From the NCBI GenBank assembly GCA_047495785.1, contig JBLDXI010000010.1, positions 434,001 through 498,000 on the forward strand: a stretch of 64,000 nucleotides of DNA, written 5' to 3'. Positions within the stretch are counted from its first letter, which is position 1, and each line of letters begins with the position of its first letter. Below are positions 12,601-26,100 of the stretch, in pieces. The translations under genes and the position numbers were made by a program. The notes beneath the pieces were generated by a model. It did not search any database and was not told the origin of the DNA. It saw nothing but the letters and a program-made list of their open reading frames with translations. This stretch comes from Lepidodermella squamata. Lineage: Eukaryota; Gastrotricha.

Positions 12601-13968
12601 ATGCGCAGTGGTCACATAAAAAATGTCGCATAGTTAATGATTTCGCACAGCGCGCATATACTTTTTTGCCGAGAGTAATAAACGCAGTAATATTACTGCG
12701 ACATTAAATCTTTACTGCAAACAGTTTCAACCGTTTCCGCTGTTTTTTATGCCTTTTGGCACGCTCTCTCATTATTATAGATGATTCCGCCTGTGTCTGC
12801 TATAACAATGACGTCATTAAAAAAGAGACATTTCACTGCCAAAATATTCAATTCAGTGCAATTTTACGTGAATGTGTCCCACGCTAGATATATTTCAGTT
12901 CAATTTAATAAATGGCTTCTTCCGACATCCGCTCCATTTGTAGGAAAAATCTAGTCAATTATTATATATTATTTTCGTATTATTTCACGCGCGATAATTC
13001 GATATTACAAAAAACCGCCTTTTGTACTCGATTTCCGTATATCTAACAATGACACGGTGCTAATCGATGACCACACCACCGCGAAGTCTTGTCTCGCTTC
13101 GTCGAACAGATAAAGCCGCTATTCTTTTTAACATCATCGCACTCTCGTCATTTTTTTTCGCATTATATGATGTAGGGTAGTACATCATTATATATATACC
13201 AGCAATAATGTTCGCGCCCACACACTAAATATCCGGATTTTCTCTCTATACATATTAGCATATAAAAGAGTAATTTAGCTCCGAGGCCTGCCTAAAAAGG
13301 TTTTTTGCGAAGACTCAATCGTTTTTTTTCCGATAATTTTTATTGCTGTCGCGCCATAAATCAATGATTCATACATCATAGTAGCGTGCGGGAGGCTTTT
13401 TATAACTTCACCACAAACATCTGTTTACTATTTTTTTCTATTAAAAAGGTGAATACTTGATATCAAAAATAGGTGTTGCTTAAGCTTTTTCCGCCTTCGT
13501 GTGATACTACTATATATGGTGGTTAAAATCAACCTCGCTTTCATTGTGCGATAAAAACAAACGAGAGGGGGCACGCCTCTTTATAGCACTTATAGTAAAA
13601 TTACACTCCAAGTTTTCGTCAACACAATAGTATATAATAAGATAATAAGGCGGACTATTTTTCAATCCAGGGGCGGGGATAACTTGCGCGATAAAAAAAC
13701 TTGTTTATAACCCCGAATGCGCTTTCAACTGCTATTAAAAAGTTGCGGGTAGTAATCATTATTGGGTAGGCAGGCTTAATACCCCCACTATGCTACTACA
13801 ATAATAGTGGCGTCTTTTCATCGTAAATAGCGCGCTATACTATTAAAGGGCCTAATAACCAGCTGCAGCCGGTGCTCTTAATATCATCATCATCATCATT
13901 ACGCCTCACTTCACTCGCCTATCGCAATAACCTTGAAAAATATCTAATTTACATCTCGGTTTTGTTTA
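9609..13968. other. Long AT-rich non-coding region
   Basis: No credible coding region on either strand; the open frames are short and low in complexity. The first about 350 bp is homologous to the 5' flank of UGT copy 3. A dispersed-repeat copy lies at 10160-10330, followed at about 10420-10500 by a degenerate short-period run of CAGTGACAAATCA-like words. A (CAT)n-type microsatellite sits near 13885. The stretch precedes the plus-strand gene at 13987 and could hold its promoter and enhancers, but no specific site could be named. Confidence 0.6.
10160..10330. repeat. Dispersed repeat, copy b
   Basis: Shares CGATCGCCAAAAATCAG, AAAATCACCCGCTA, ATCGGGAAT and CTTGCACACCTT-type words in the same order as copy a at 5300-5490. 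It contains an internal short duplication (AAAATCGT repeated). No coding potential. Confidence 0.6.
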
Positions 13969-13986
13969 GAGAAATTACTGCGAAAA

Positions 13987-15148
13987 ATGTCGATGGACAA
14001 GAGCAAGGCTGAGCTGGAGGTTGAAAGTTGTTTCAGTAACAACCGGTTATCGCTGCCGGACAAGATGGAATGTGATGTGCGAATATCGCCCGAACCTTGT
14101 GGCCACCAATCGACTCCACTTTCGACAATTCTCCACCCCGAACCTCCTACCCCGCCTCCTTCAGAAACTGACGATGAAATGCCAAGGTAAGGGAACCTTT
14201 TTTGTGAGGCCAAGATCAAGTTTTCACGGCTAGAAATAGGATATTTAGGATGACTAGAACTACATGACTTCACTCGCTGATCATTAAGGCAGATTTTATT
14301 GCTCAAATAGCGTGGGAAAATTTTACGCGCACTTTAATTTCGCGCGCAAAAAAATTGGTGTGCGCGTGATTTTTTTCCTACATTCAACCCTATATTCGAT
14401 CGATGGGGAATTTTCTGAATTTTAGCTTAGCATAAAAACCGCCATATCATTCGAAAGTTGCCCTTTGACATCGTCGCGTCTTATCCCAGTCGAATTTTTA
14501 TTCGATTTTCTAAAAAATTTCGTTTTTTTCAGGCGGAGATTTACTATTGGCTCCGTTCGAGAGTTGAAGCAGACAAAAGACCTCGTTGACACAGGCGTAG
14601 TTGGCCTTAAACCCGCCTTGAAGACCCCGCAAACCCGGCTCGCGCAGAACAACGCCCTCGCTCACCGCAAACAGACAACATTCAGCCCGACACTTACCCT
14701 AATATCGGAAACTGAGGACTACGGCAAGCCCATGGTCCGAACCGCATCTCTGGGCGCGAACTCGGTGCTAGAGGAGGGTCAAGTCAATTTATCAGAGGTT
14801 GCGCGCATCGTCCGGCGGCGGTTATCAGTCATCCGTGAACAGCAGGATAGCACCGCAGCAGCTGCTGCTCCTGCTTCTTCAGCAGCTCAAGTCGAAGCAG
14901 CGGCAGCTCCTCCGACCGCGCAGCAGAATTCCAGTCAAAACGAAGCGATTTTCGGAGGTGGTTGTAACTCGCGATCGTCGATTGTCGACGACGCGTCGTC
15001 GAACGGCTCTTTCGATGACGCGTGGAAGGAGTTGAGCGCGAAAAAGCCGGCCGTTGACGAGCCGGCGCCGCAGCGCAGCCACTCGCATCGTCGCCAACCA
15101 CCCGGTATTGACGCTAGTGCAGCTTTTCGACCTGGTCGACCCGTGTGA
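13987..15148 (+). CDS. Unrecognised two-exon gene, Ser/Pro/Ala-rich protein
   Basis: Exon 1 13987-14186 and exon 2 14533-15148 code for 271 residues; the 346-bp intron has a GTAAGG donor and a TTTTTTTCAG acceptor, and the join keeps frame. An acceptor-like GTTTAG ends 17 bp before the ATG, as at many starts in this window. Exon 1 is acidic and Pro-rich around PEPPTPPPSETDDEMP. Exon 2 opens with RRRFTIGSVRELKQ, holds a basic stretch VARIVRRRLSVIREQQ, then Ala/Gln-rich and Ser-rich tracts and a His/Arg-rich end. No signal peptide, membrane segment or known domain was seen; most of it looks disordered. I do not recognise the family. Conserved-looking blocks flanking the intron argue for a real gene. 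Confidence 0.6.
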
Positions 15149-17159
15149 AAAAAATCCTCATTTTTTTTGTTTTTTTTCCGTGTTTTTTCTACTGCTAATC
15201 ATCGCCGATGTGACCTGTTGTTATATACAGATGATGATGAGCCTGGCTACTTCTGCTTGTTTCCAATATTTTCGAAACTGTCACGAAAATGACAGCTGTT
15301 AAAAAAAAACTGATGACTGTAAGGTGAGGCTGGTGTAGTTAACTTGTACTGCATTTTTCTCGAAAGAAATCAATTTCTTGATAGTGTCATGCATAATATT
15401 TCAGAATGCTGAAAAATATAGTTATTTTCCCGAATATAGACAGTTTTTTGCATATTATTTTTCCTCAAAAAAATCCACCTTAATATTGTGAAATTTTCAG
15501 TTGAATCGAAACATTTTTTGATCTGGTTTTGTTCGAACCTAGCTCGTCATTATTTTTTTTATACGCGTCTTTCTCGATAAGTTTGCTATATAATATGACA
15601 TGCTTGTTTGCGATAGCATCAGATGACATGCATTGTATGATCCCTGTTCATTTCTATTCGGTTCATGCTCTCTGGTATATATAGGCGTGTTCTTCACCTT
15701 GAAAAACCATACATCATACATACGACATACGACAATCTTTGAATGGAGATGACTACTTTTACTTTATATTCCGCGTGACAACAAATGCTACAGCAGCTGT
15801 CAAAATTTGTTATTATTATTATTGTTATCATTTCGAAATGAGCTTGCGGTACGATCGTTTCATCGGCAATATTCTCTTACCGGTTATCTTGTATCGAAAA
15901 ATCGCGGTAAAAATACCAATAAATTAAAAAAATACTGCATATTGATGTTTTTATTCTTGACATGCTTATTTTTGACTTCAATCTTTACAACGATGATATA
16001 AGAGCTGAGCAAAATTATAGCTCTTAAATTCACCGGGTCTAACTTAAAGCGGAACCAAATTTGCCTGTTAACCTGTTTCCAAATTTCGGGATTTTCAATG
16101 GGCCTAAAACCGATTTTCGAAGCTTTTAAGGATGTCATGAGTGATCGGCATAATTCAAAATAAATTATCTTCAAATTCAGCGAGAAATTCTGTACAAAGT
16201 GCATTCTTGACTATGGATTTGATACCTTGCCCTAATTTCTTGGAAAGTTGAAAAGCGACCTTTTTCTTATCTAAAATTAGGTTCCGCAACAAGCAGATTT
16301 GGTTCCGCTAATAGATATTTTGAATTCAATTATTAGGTATTTAAAGTGAAATTCAGCAGTTTGCATGGTTAGGAGCTGCTTGAGTTGAGACTAAACATAT
16401 ATAGCATTTTGCTCGAACTTATTCAAGCTCCAAGCTTCGGTTGGAATACAAAAATAGAATGTGTTACTCAGATAGACGAAGCAATTTTAATAGGTTGGAA
16501 AATGTGAATATTCATGAGGTGCTCATTATAATTTGTGGATCCATCCTAACTTTATGCCAATTGCTCATTTCTCTGATTTTCGGCGCTGATATAAAAAATG
16601 TCCTAGTTTCAAGACATATATAGATTTGCCGCCGCGTTTCATGGAATTTTGGAATATCTTGAGAAAAGTTGGCGAATAATTAGTTTAAAAAATATTTCGA
16701 CACCGGACATTCAGTTACAGACCTTGCCCCTTGCCCTCATCTTTATCACCCACTTTTGATAGGTCCCAGGTGTTACATTAGGGTCCTTTGACCTTCATGA
16801 AAAGTTAGATCTTGAATAAAACGGTCGAAATTCCTTGGCATGCTGACTGAGGCGGAATCATCCTGGGGATTCCGTATCACGAGGAATTTAGTAAAACGCT
16901 ACGACACATTCATATTGGTTGATGGGATCGATTTTTCAAAACTTTAGTAGAATCAGATAATTCGCTCTATTGTCGTTGCGTGTTTATCGCGTTTAAATTC
17001 TATTTTGAGGCTGTGATTCGAAGTCATTGCCCTTTTCCGCTTTTCATGAAACTGAAAATTAAAATTCAGATTAAAAAATTCGAAACATCTCGGCAATGGT
17101 ATTTTATTCATTTTCATTAAAATCGCTCAGTGCAAAATATTGGTACAAAATTACGAGTC
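15149..17159. other. Non-coding region
   Basis: AT-rich sequence between the 13987 gene and the 3' end of the TAF1C-like gene. It contains long T runs just after the stop at 15148 (probable 3'-UTR) and no coding signal on either strand. Open frames at 15739-16623 are short and lack any similarity I can see. Confidence 0.55.
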
Positions 17160-20100
17160 CTATATCGCCGGCAAATCATCAGGGTCAAGTTCTGCCCTAT
17201 CACTGCCATCATCAGATTCACTGCTTTGGACTGGCGTCGTGTCATCACTGGAATCATCATCTTCTATCACATCGCCATCACTCGAATCGTCGTCCAAATT
17301 CGCGGGTTGATTAAAAGTATTCGCCGCTCGAACATGGGCCTCGACATTCGCGTCCAGCTTCGAAGGATTCCACGCAAAACTGCCCGTCTCGTACGACCGG
17401 ACCGTTTCGTTATCCGGGAAATAACTCGTATTCGTCATGTCCGGATTCCGCAGCTTCTCAATGGCTTGCTTCACAATTCCCATCGTATGCTTTTTCGACC
17501 ATAAACTCCGCGCTTTCATCGCAGCCAGGTACTCCTCGCTGTCGATGATTTCAAACCCGTCGTATTGAGACCATAGCAGCCGTTGAGTTGTTGAAAACGA
17601 ATCGCTGAAGCTGTCGAGCTTCTCTTTACTCGGCAATAATTCATTAATAGCTTCGACACATTCGCTGAATTTCGACGTCTGAAATGACGTCTTGATGGTT
17701 CGAAATCTATCAGTCGGGCCAACGCTGTTATTTGCGATGTGCAGGGAATCTTCAACAGCCATACCACATGACGAGCTAAATAAAATTGAAAAAATATGAA
17801 ATTTTTGTAAATTATCTTGTTCAATAATTCCCAAGGCCCTAGCTTAAAATTTCTTTTTTTTATGGAAAAATTGTCTCGGCTGAAAATTCTTCCCTATTCC
17901 AAGGGAAAAAAGAATGAAATTGACATTCTTTTGCGGACAAATGTGAGTGAATCGCATATGGCGTGGGCCAAATGGCCAACGAAAGTGGCCCTCGCCTTGC
18001 AGCTGTTCAGCGAGAGTGTTGCGAACACTTTGAAAACTTTGCGCCAAAAATCGATTCCTGACTTAATCGATTCCAAGGGTACATAGCTGCTCTGTAGGAT
18101 TTTCTACAGCATGTGGGACTGTCTGAATCAGCGCTCTTTCAACGACCCCAATCCCAGTCGTCATCCTGTGACACCAAAGAAATTTCCGGTTTGAAGTGGA
18201 AGCTGAGGGAGTCATTCCAGGTAATTCTCAGCTTCAGCGACCTTCATGACAATTCGGTCATAACGAGCTCTTCAAAATGCGGTGTGCGTGGTATGGTCAT
18301 AGCCTGAAGAATGGCTTCACGTGTTGCCTGAGTATCTCCTTTTCGAGGTGGGTTTTAAAAGTTTCCCGAAATACCACTTCCTTCAAGATTCCCTGGAATT
18401 GACGCTACGTCAATGGATTTGCAAGTAACCCCAGCCCTAATCAAGTGATTGCAGCCCTCCGAGGTTACGTCGTACAGCGTTTCATCGCCGCGAAGGGCGG
18501 TAATGCGAAGAATGATTTGTGCTTCAATAGTGCAGGAGCGACTATAGCAACTTGCTTCCTGAAAAAAATGTGCTGAGAGCGTCGGTACTGTCTCCGTTTC
18601 AACCCGGGTACCGGAGCCGGTGTTGTTGCAAACCGAGCCGGTGTACTCGCTAGCTATCCGAAGTGAAATTCTGTCTTGATTTTGGAAGCTGTTACTTATA
18701 CAGTTTTACAGGAGGGGCGGCCGGAGGCTTTGGCTCACTCGTTAAAATCACACTACTTCTTTTCCGTAGGATGGTTCCGGGAAGCAATCATCGAAATTAC
18801 ACGAAGCTTCGTTCAAAGATGCTGTTCGACATGTAGGGGTCGGAGAACGGCCGTCGACTGTCGCTGCCGCAACAGGCATTCCGAGGTCGACTCTTCAGCG
18901 TAGCAACACAAGTGATGTCAATCGTCGATGTGCTATATCGTCTGAGATAGAAAACGCGTTACTCGTGTATTTTTTGTGCTCGGTGACTTCGGCTTTCCTC
19001 TGGATCAGAAAGATATCCGCTTTATTGCGAAGGGCTACCTTGATAGCATGAAAATTGTAATTGCTTCCTTCAAAGACAACATGCCCGGGCTAGATTGGTA
19101 TTACGCATTTCTATCCCGTCATGAAAGTGTTATCAAGGTACGATTCGGTGAGAATGGGTGCTCGCGAAATTCTACAAAAATCTCGAATCGACGCTATCTG
19201 CTGCGGATAAGTATGTCCTTAATTTTGACAAAGCAAATATCACAGACGATCCCGGTAAGAAAACGTTTGTATATCGAAGAAACACGAAACGACCTGCCCG
19301 GCTTCTGAACGCATGAAAAGGCGCTTTGATGTGTTGATGTTTTGCGGAGCGACCGATGGCACTATGCTTCCAACCTATATCTGTTACCACAGCAATAAAC
19401 AATTTCGAACAAGGTGCCCAAGAAAACCGATTGATGGTGCTAGATGGTGCTAGATAGCTAGATAGACAGTAGAACGCCAAATTTCTTTACAAATACAAAT
19501 TTCTTAATACAAATTTCTTTGTATTAACCCTTTCATGGCCATGAGGACGATTTCAGAATTTAGACTTTGAAAATTCAGCTTTCTTCTGGCCATTGCTAGA
19601 CAGCTTGTCATGTACCAAAAGCCGGTGTTACCTTGAAAGAGAGGCCGCCCGTCGCTCAAAGAGCTCGAAGCTGTTGAGGGTGGCGTTGAAACAAAATCCC
19701 GTCGTAAAGCGAGTGTCGCTCAGCCAAGTTCTTTCATCCGTTTCCACAATGTTGGCCATTTGCCTAATCGGTTGGTGATCAGAATCGTAGAACGTGTTCC
19801 AATAAAGACTTATTCGAAGAGCTCGGTCGAATTTTACCTAAACCAGCTGGCAGGTATTTCCTCTTTTACTAAATATGACTGAACTACCATTTCCAATTGG
19901 TACAGGTTTGAGGATGCTAATTTGGCCAACAAAATTCTCGAGTGGAAGTTTCTACTGGGACTTATCATTCGGTATGAAATTTTGAATTTGACCAACGAAG
20001 TCAGCAAGTTTTTTGCCGATTTGCTAGTTGCTCTCAAGATGTTGACCAAGTTGAAGGCATCTTTGAAAAGATTCAAGGATAAGGGAATCAACCAAATCGT

Positions 20101-23100
20101 TGTAGATGCCAAAACTTTGGCAGTGGAAAAACTGTTCCTTGATGATTTGGCTATTTCCAAGCCGCATGAAGTTCGTCCGAGAAAGCGGCATCTTCGGTTG
20201 ATCGAAGAAGACGGAAGTCAACTTCCAGTAGTAATTATCTAGAGACACGCTCGAACAATTTAAAGAGGATTCCTTCGGCGCATTTCTTGATATGGCGGTC
20301 GAACAGCTGGAGGAACGATTCGAGCAAATAAAAGAATTTGAAGCGACTTGGGGATTTCTCTTCAATGTCCATAAGGCGGCTGGCTCTGTGGTATTGCAAT
20401 CGCACTGTCTGGACCTTCACAATGCTCCGAAAAGCCCGAGGATTCCCCGAGGAGCTGATCAAAGACTACAAGGTTACCGGCTACAAGTTACCAACTATGA
20501 CCTCTCGAAGGCGAAATGGCCGTCAACTGATCACTGCCAGTTGTGTTCATTGATTTTTTAACGAAAAAAGTGAGAAGATGTTGAATGAAGGAGGGAATAT
20601 GTTATGCATTTCTACGTGCTAGTGTGGCGCAGTACAAGCAATAATTGCAGCGAATGAAATCAGCTGGGCCGATAGGGCGATTTCGCCCCTTTTCTCGCAG
20701 CCTTAACGGTGACGGATAGAGACAAACGGGTTTCAAAATCGTGATCAAGGACCCCTAAAACCCCTAGAAATGTTGTCAAATATTTTTTCCACCGCAGATA
20801 AATAATTAGCTTCAACGCTTTAAGCTTTAGTTTGCTTTAAACGGCTTAATTTTGCCGCTCAATGCGAAAAAGACACCACTTACCATTTCAGAATTTCCGA
20901 CTCGTCAGGCTCATACGTCGCCCGACGTTCGAAAGGCCCAGTTCGGCAATAAACACAATAGACCCGTCGCGTTTCTGCCTCACCAGACGCTTCTTCATCA
21001 CTTTCACTATCAACATACTCGTCACATGACTCCGTAAACCGAATCAACGAGGCGCCAAACTTGAACTTCGGTCGTGGTATTTTTGGCGGGTTGATTATCT
21101 CAACGATATCATTCAAATCATCGTCTTCAACATTTATCTCCGAGGCAATTTTCGGCTTCTCCTCGACCTTGACAACCACAGGAGTCCAAGGTATGTCTTC
21201 ATTGACTTCGTCCACCCAACTCTGGCATAATTTGCCAAGAGCCGAAGCCGCGCCGAATGAAGTCATCATAGTGTCGAGGGGTGACGTAATTCGAGATTTG
21301 CTGCCCTGCCCCAGGTCGAAGTCGTCCGTCTCCTCGCGGCTTGAATACAGCTGGTAGAAAAGGTGACCCTGGCCGCTCAGTTGCAGGACAGTCATGAGGT
21401 CAGCTTTGCTAGACCGGCCGTACCGTTGGCTGAACAGAGCCAGACCGGCCATGGGTGCCTGCGTGAGGCATGTCTGCCGTAACAGCGGATTCAATTTCTC
21501 GGGCAGATGATTCTCGACAGATGCAAGGTTGGGTATCGACCATGGTTGACCTACAAAATTAAAAAAATCATCAATTTCGAGGACTTTCGTCTTTAATAAA
21601 AAATTAATCATCATTGCCTTGGCAAGTTCGAAGGCCAATAATTGCGATTTTTGAATAAGATAAGACAAGTGAAATCGCTGTTCGTACATAGTTTTCAGTG
21701 TTTTTTCTGGACAACATAGACTAGTGATTTTTTTCTGATAACTTCATGAAATTTTACAGGTAGATGCAGAGTAATGAGTCCTATTTGTGGGTCAAATATA
21801 TTTTTCTCAACTATCATCTGGCCGAAGGGAGGGCCCGAAAAGTATATTTCGGTTTTTCTTTTTTCCGACTGGTCAATCGGGAATTCAAGGATGATACTTT
21901 CAGGGAAGATAGATATGGCTGTCGCAATACAAAGTTTACCGCACTTTTACGAGGCTTTCACGGCAAAACTTCGTAAAAATTATTGCAGTCGTTCGGAAAC
22001 GATTTTATTCCAACCAGCTTTATCCTCTTATGGCGAGAATCGTGATGGAGGGGGCGCTCATGTGGATGACTCAGACGAAGACATTCAGCTTGTCGGTAAT
22101 CGCGATGAAGAAGCCGCCGAAGATGTCAACTTCGTCGAGCACCGGTAGCAGCGCTCCGGCATCTAATGTTGTTAACTTCAACGTAGGCAGGCGCGTTGTC
22201 CCGCCCGTGGCATTAAGTCCGTCCCCATCGCCGCAGCGGCGTTTTGTTAATACGCGCTGGGGTTCCGGGTCGCGAAGTGACCCATCGCACGCGCGTACTG
22301 CCCATGCTAATGCGCGTAGGTTTGTAGTTCCGCCGCCTTACGGGACGAATTTTGGGAGCTCTAATGTTGCGCCTTTTGTATTCAATTCACCGCCTTCATA
22401 TAGCGCGCCTTCATATAGGCACGTTTCTATCTTCCATTTTCCTCTTTGCATTTGCTGTGGCATTTGCTGGTCGTCCGAAGGATCAGCAAGATCGCGATGT
22501 AATTTTTCACCTCATTCGCTCCATGTCGCAAAGCGTGGAGTTGCATCAAATTCAGGCGGAAGCATTGCATTCGAATTTTGCTACTTTGGAATTGTTTGAG
22601 CAGTTTGTTGAGGAACGCATTAGTGCGAGTACGGTTATTAAGCTGTGGCAGGGTAAACGCATGAATCCGCAATTCGATGTAATCTTGTCTTCGGATTACA
22701 CCGTTCAATCGGCGTCGTCGTCTGCTGCGTCTGCTGCGTCTTCCGCGTCTGCTAGCTCAGCTATTGATCAGTCCACGATTAGGGCAGTGGTAGCAGAGAC
22801 TGTGAATGAAAGTTTGCTAAAGCTACTGGCGCAGGCACTCAGTCAAGCGATGGCTCAATTGAAGCCTGGGGCGTCGGGCAGTGCTTCGGATTTTCGTAAA
22901 GCTCAGTTGTCGGATCCGGATTTATCGCCTGTTCTGGCAGCGGACCATTCCTATCTCATAATACTGTTTTGTACAGGCATCTGATTGTTATTTCTATTAT
23001 TCTCACATCACCTGTTCCATTACCTTACCGGTTCCTCACGCAAGTTTTAAAGGAACACCGGTGTACAGTTTGACATTGATTCTTTTTACTTGTACAGAAC

Positions 23101-26100
23101 CTTGCGTGGCTTTGTATTGTCGCGACCGTTCCAATAAAAGAGATTGGTTAAGCGTCGTTTTTTTTGTTTTTGAACTTCCGTCACCGCTAGAGGCTCACCC
23201 TAATTTCTCAATTCCAACCAACTGGTCACTAACTCTTAACTCAATCACTGATTGACTTCTCCCGATTGTATCGATCCATCTTCCGTATTTTACTATTTTT
23301 GTTTGTTAAATGTCTCAACGCCCACCACAAGCCTCAGTGTTGCCTGTCTACGAATTAATTCAATTAAATCACCTCATCTAATGTATGCGTGCCTTGTGCG
23401 CATCACCAAATAATAAATATGCATATATGCTGTTCACGGTCGCCTCATTTCTGCGCTCGATCCTCTCATTGCCCATTTATAAATCCATTCCTAAATACTG
23501 TTATTCTTTTACAAAATGACAAATGGTGCAATCTGAAGGTAAACAATAAAATGAAAAATGCGGCTAGTTTAATTGCGAACACTCGAAATGCCGATGTCAC
23601 TCGTTGTGATGTAAGGCGCCTGGCTGATTTACGTCAGTTCATTGTTGATAACTTCTCTGACGAACCCCGCTCACTTATCACTTGGGCAACTGGCATAATT
23701 AATGCCCAAATAATAAAACGGTTACCACCGCCTTAAATATTTCTCCTTTTCTTAATTTTCGTATAAAAACTGGCTTCGTCTTGAATCTGTGGTTGAGTCG
23801 ATTGGGTCTATCGTGCGCTATCGAACCGAATGCCAGGCTACAGGGAAGAACTACGATCTCGAGACAATTAGCCATACGCTGGAACGGCAATTGCATGCAC
23901 CGCTCAACTAAAATTATATTGAAGTAAAATTCGGTACAAATGGGCGAGTAAATTACTATCCAGCTACTAGACGCGGTAAAATGAACCTATTGTTTCGCTT
24001 AAGCCCGCTCGGGTGCCAACCTGGCTGATAGTGAGACGTCCATTTCGACCCTGCTGAGTCAAGCAGGTGAAAATTCGATTTCTGTGAACGGATTTATTGA
24101 TTGTCAGAGAAATCTCGTCTCAGCTTACGCAGTCAAAGATACCGTTATTTTTTCAAATAAAATTAGTAGTAAAGCTTCATTTGCGCACGTTATCGACGCA
24201 GAAACTCTTCCTCGTCCTTATCTCGTTCTTTTTCAAACGATTTTTCAGACGTTTTCGAGCAATTTTGATGAAGTATCTGCTATATGTTCTCCTAAACCAG
24301 GTTTTTTTTTTAAGGAATGACTTGGTCGTTACTTTCACCGTTTTGGGCGTTACACAAAATCCAAATAACATTCGTGAATTCATATTACTCATTCATTATG
24401 AAACGGAGGGCTGATAGCCGTTCCAATAAGCTGAAGAAACCGAAACGAGAGCATAGGTTTCAGCAAAATTGGCTCAACGACAGGGAGTTGGCTTATGACA
24501 GCGAGCTTGATCGATGGTTTTTAACCTATGTTGAAGGCAGCGGCCCAACATCCGGCGTGTTATGCCCGATTTATAAAGAGAATCGCAAAGCTCAGTTAAT
24601 TGGAGGCATTCGGCAAGGTATTTGGATCACCACAGGATTTCGAAGTTTCCAACGCCAGAGAATTTTGGGACATCGTCGGACCAGTCAAATGCACTTGGAC
24701 GCTGTTGAGGCTGCCAAACTCGGTGGCGATTCTTCTTTGGCAAAGCTACACGAAGAGCGAAAGAATAAGAAAATCGAAACCATTGGCGATTTGCTTGACA
24801 TTATTTACTGGGTTGTTAAGCAAGAGATCGCTGTAAGAAAAGTCAAAGATTTGGTCGCTCTCGTTGTCAAGCTTCAAAAGGAAGGCGGACAAATTTTAGA
24901 AGACTTTGGCCATACTTCCTCAGTGAGTATTCGTGAATTCATTTTACTCATTGGTGAACATATTCAAGATAAAATTATTGAAGAATTGATCGATACCGAG
25001 AAACCATTCGGTCTCTTAACCGATGAAAGTAGCGATATTAACAAAATGTGCCAGCTGATGACATTTCTTCAATTTGTTGGAGAAGATGGAGAAAAGAGGA
25101 CACCTTTCTTGGATATCCGAACGATTAGTGAAACAACATCTGGGAACTTAGCTCGAGAAATTGTAGAACTTCTTGAAGAGTACAAACTTCAAATCCAAAA
25201 CATGCTCGCTTTGTGCAACGTTGGCACAAACAGCATGTATGAGTATGAAATCAAGTGCTTTTTCGTGATTGTTCAATTTTCTGCTTTTTTGGGCGTTACA
25301 CCGAGCCATTTTGGGCGTTACACTGTCACATGTGTAACATGCTTAAAAAAACGCTGTCTAAACATTCCCAGCTTTTCATCGGCAGCTGAAAAAATCCCAA
25401 CATGGCCGCTAAGAATTTTGCCCGGCAGACAATTCCCATTTCAATTTTCCATCAAATATCGAATTTTGAGAAAAATTCTTACCCCATGCAATCGGCAGAT
25501 CGGAACGTGTGTTTCTAAGCGAAACTGGGCACGCAATTGTTTCATCCGAAAACTGTGAGCCGCCAACAATCAACCAGTCCGGCCCATCTGTCTCGCTTTG
25601 CCTGATTTTATCGATGGCCAAATACGCGGCTGGAGCGCGCATCAAATGGCCCCAGGACTGGACGACTCGCCGCGGCATTCTTTGATCAATAACCAGAATA
25701 TGCCAATGACTTGAAACTGTGAAGCAGTTAGGACCAGGCCCTGCTTGGACACCGAACAATTCCAAACGCGACTGATGGTAATTGTGCTGCAATACATCGT
25801 ACATCGGCATTGTTGCGTAGGTCGCCATGTTTTCGCTCGATAGAGGTTCGAACAAAGTAACCGCAGGAGTTGAATTTGAGCATCTCAGATCGTTCAAAAA
25901 CATGGTATGAGCTTCAGTTGAGACAAATTGTCGCGGATGGCCGCCGAATTGGACACAGAATGGCGGTGAAAGTTGGCGAGATTTCGCATCGTAACAGCAG
26001 CCGAATTTACAATCGGGCATTTTCAATTTTGCGAGATGTTCGCGAGATTCGGCTGAATAGTGGTAGATTTCGCCATTCCGATTCGACGCCACGAATTCGC

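Noticed and set aside
21551-21706. Extending TAF1C exon 4 to 21706
   Set aside because: In frame and possible, but the acceptor at 21551 has a better T-rich tract and the shorter form aligns better with the family. Kept as an alternative.
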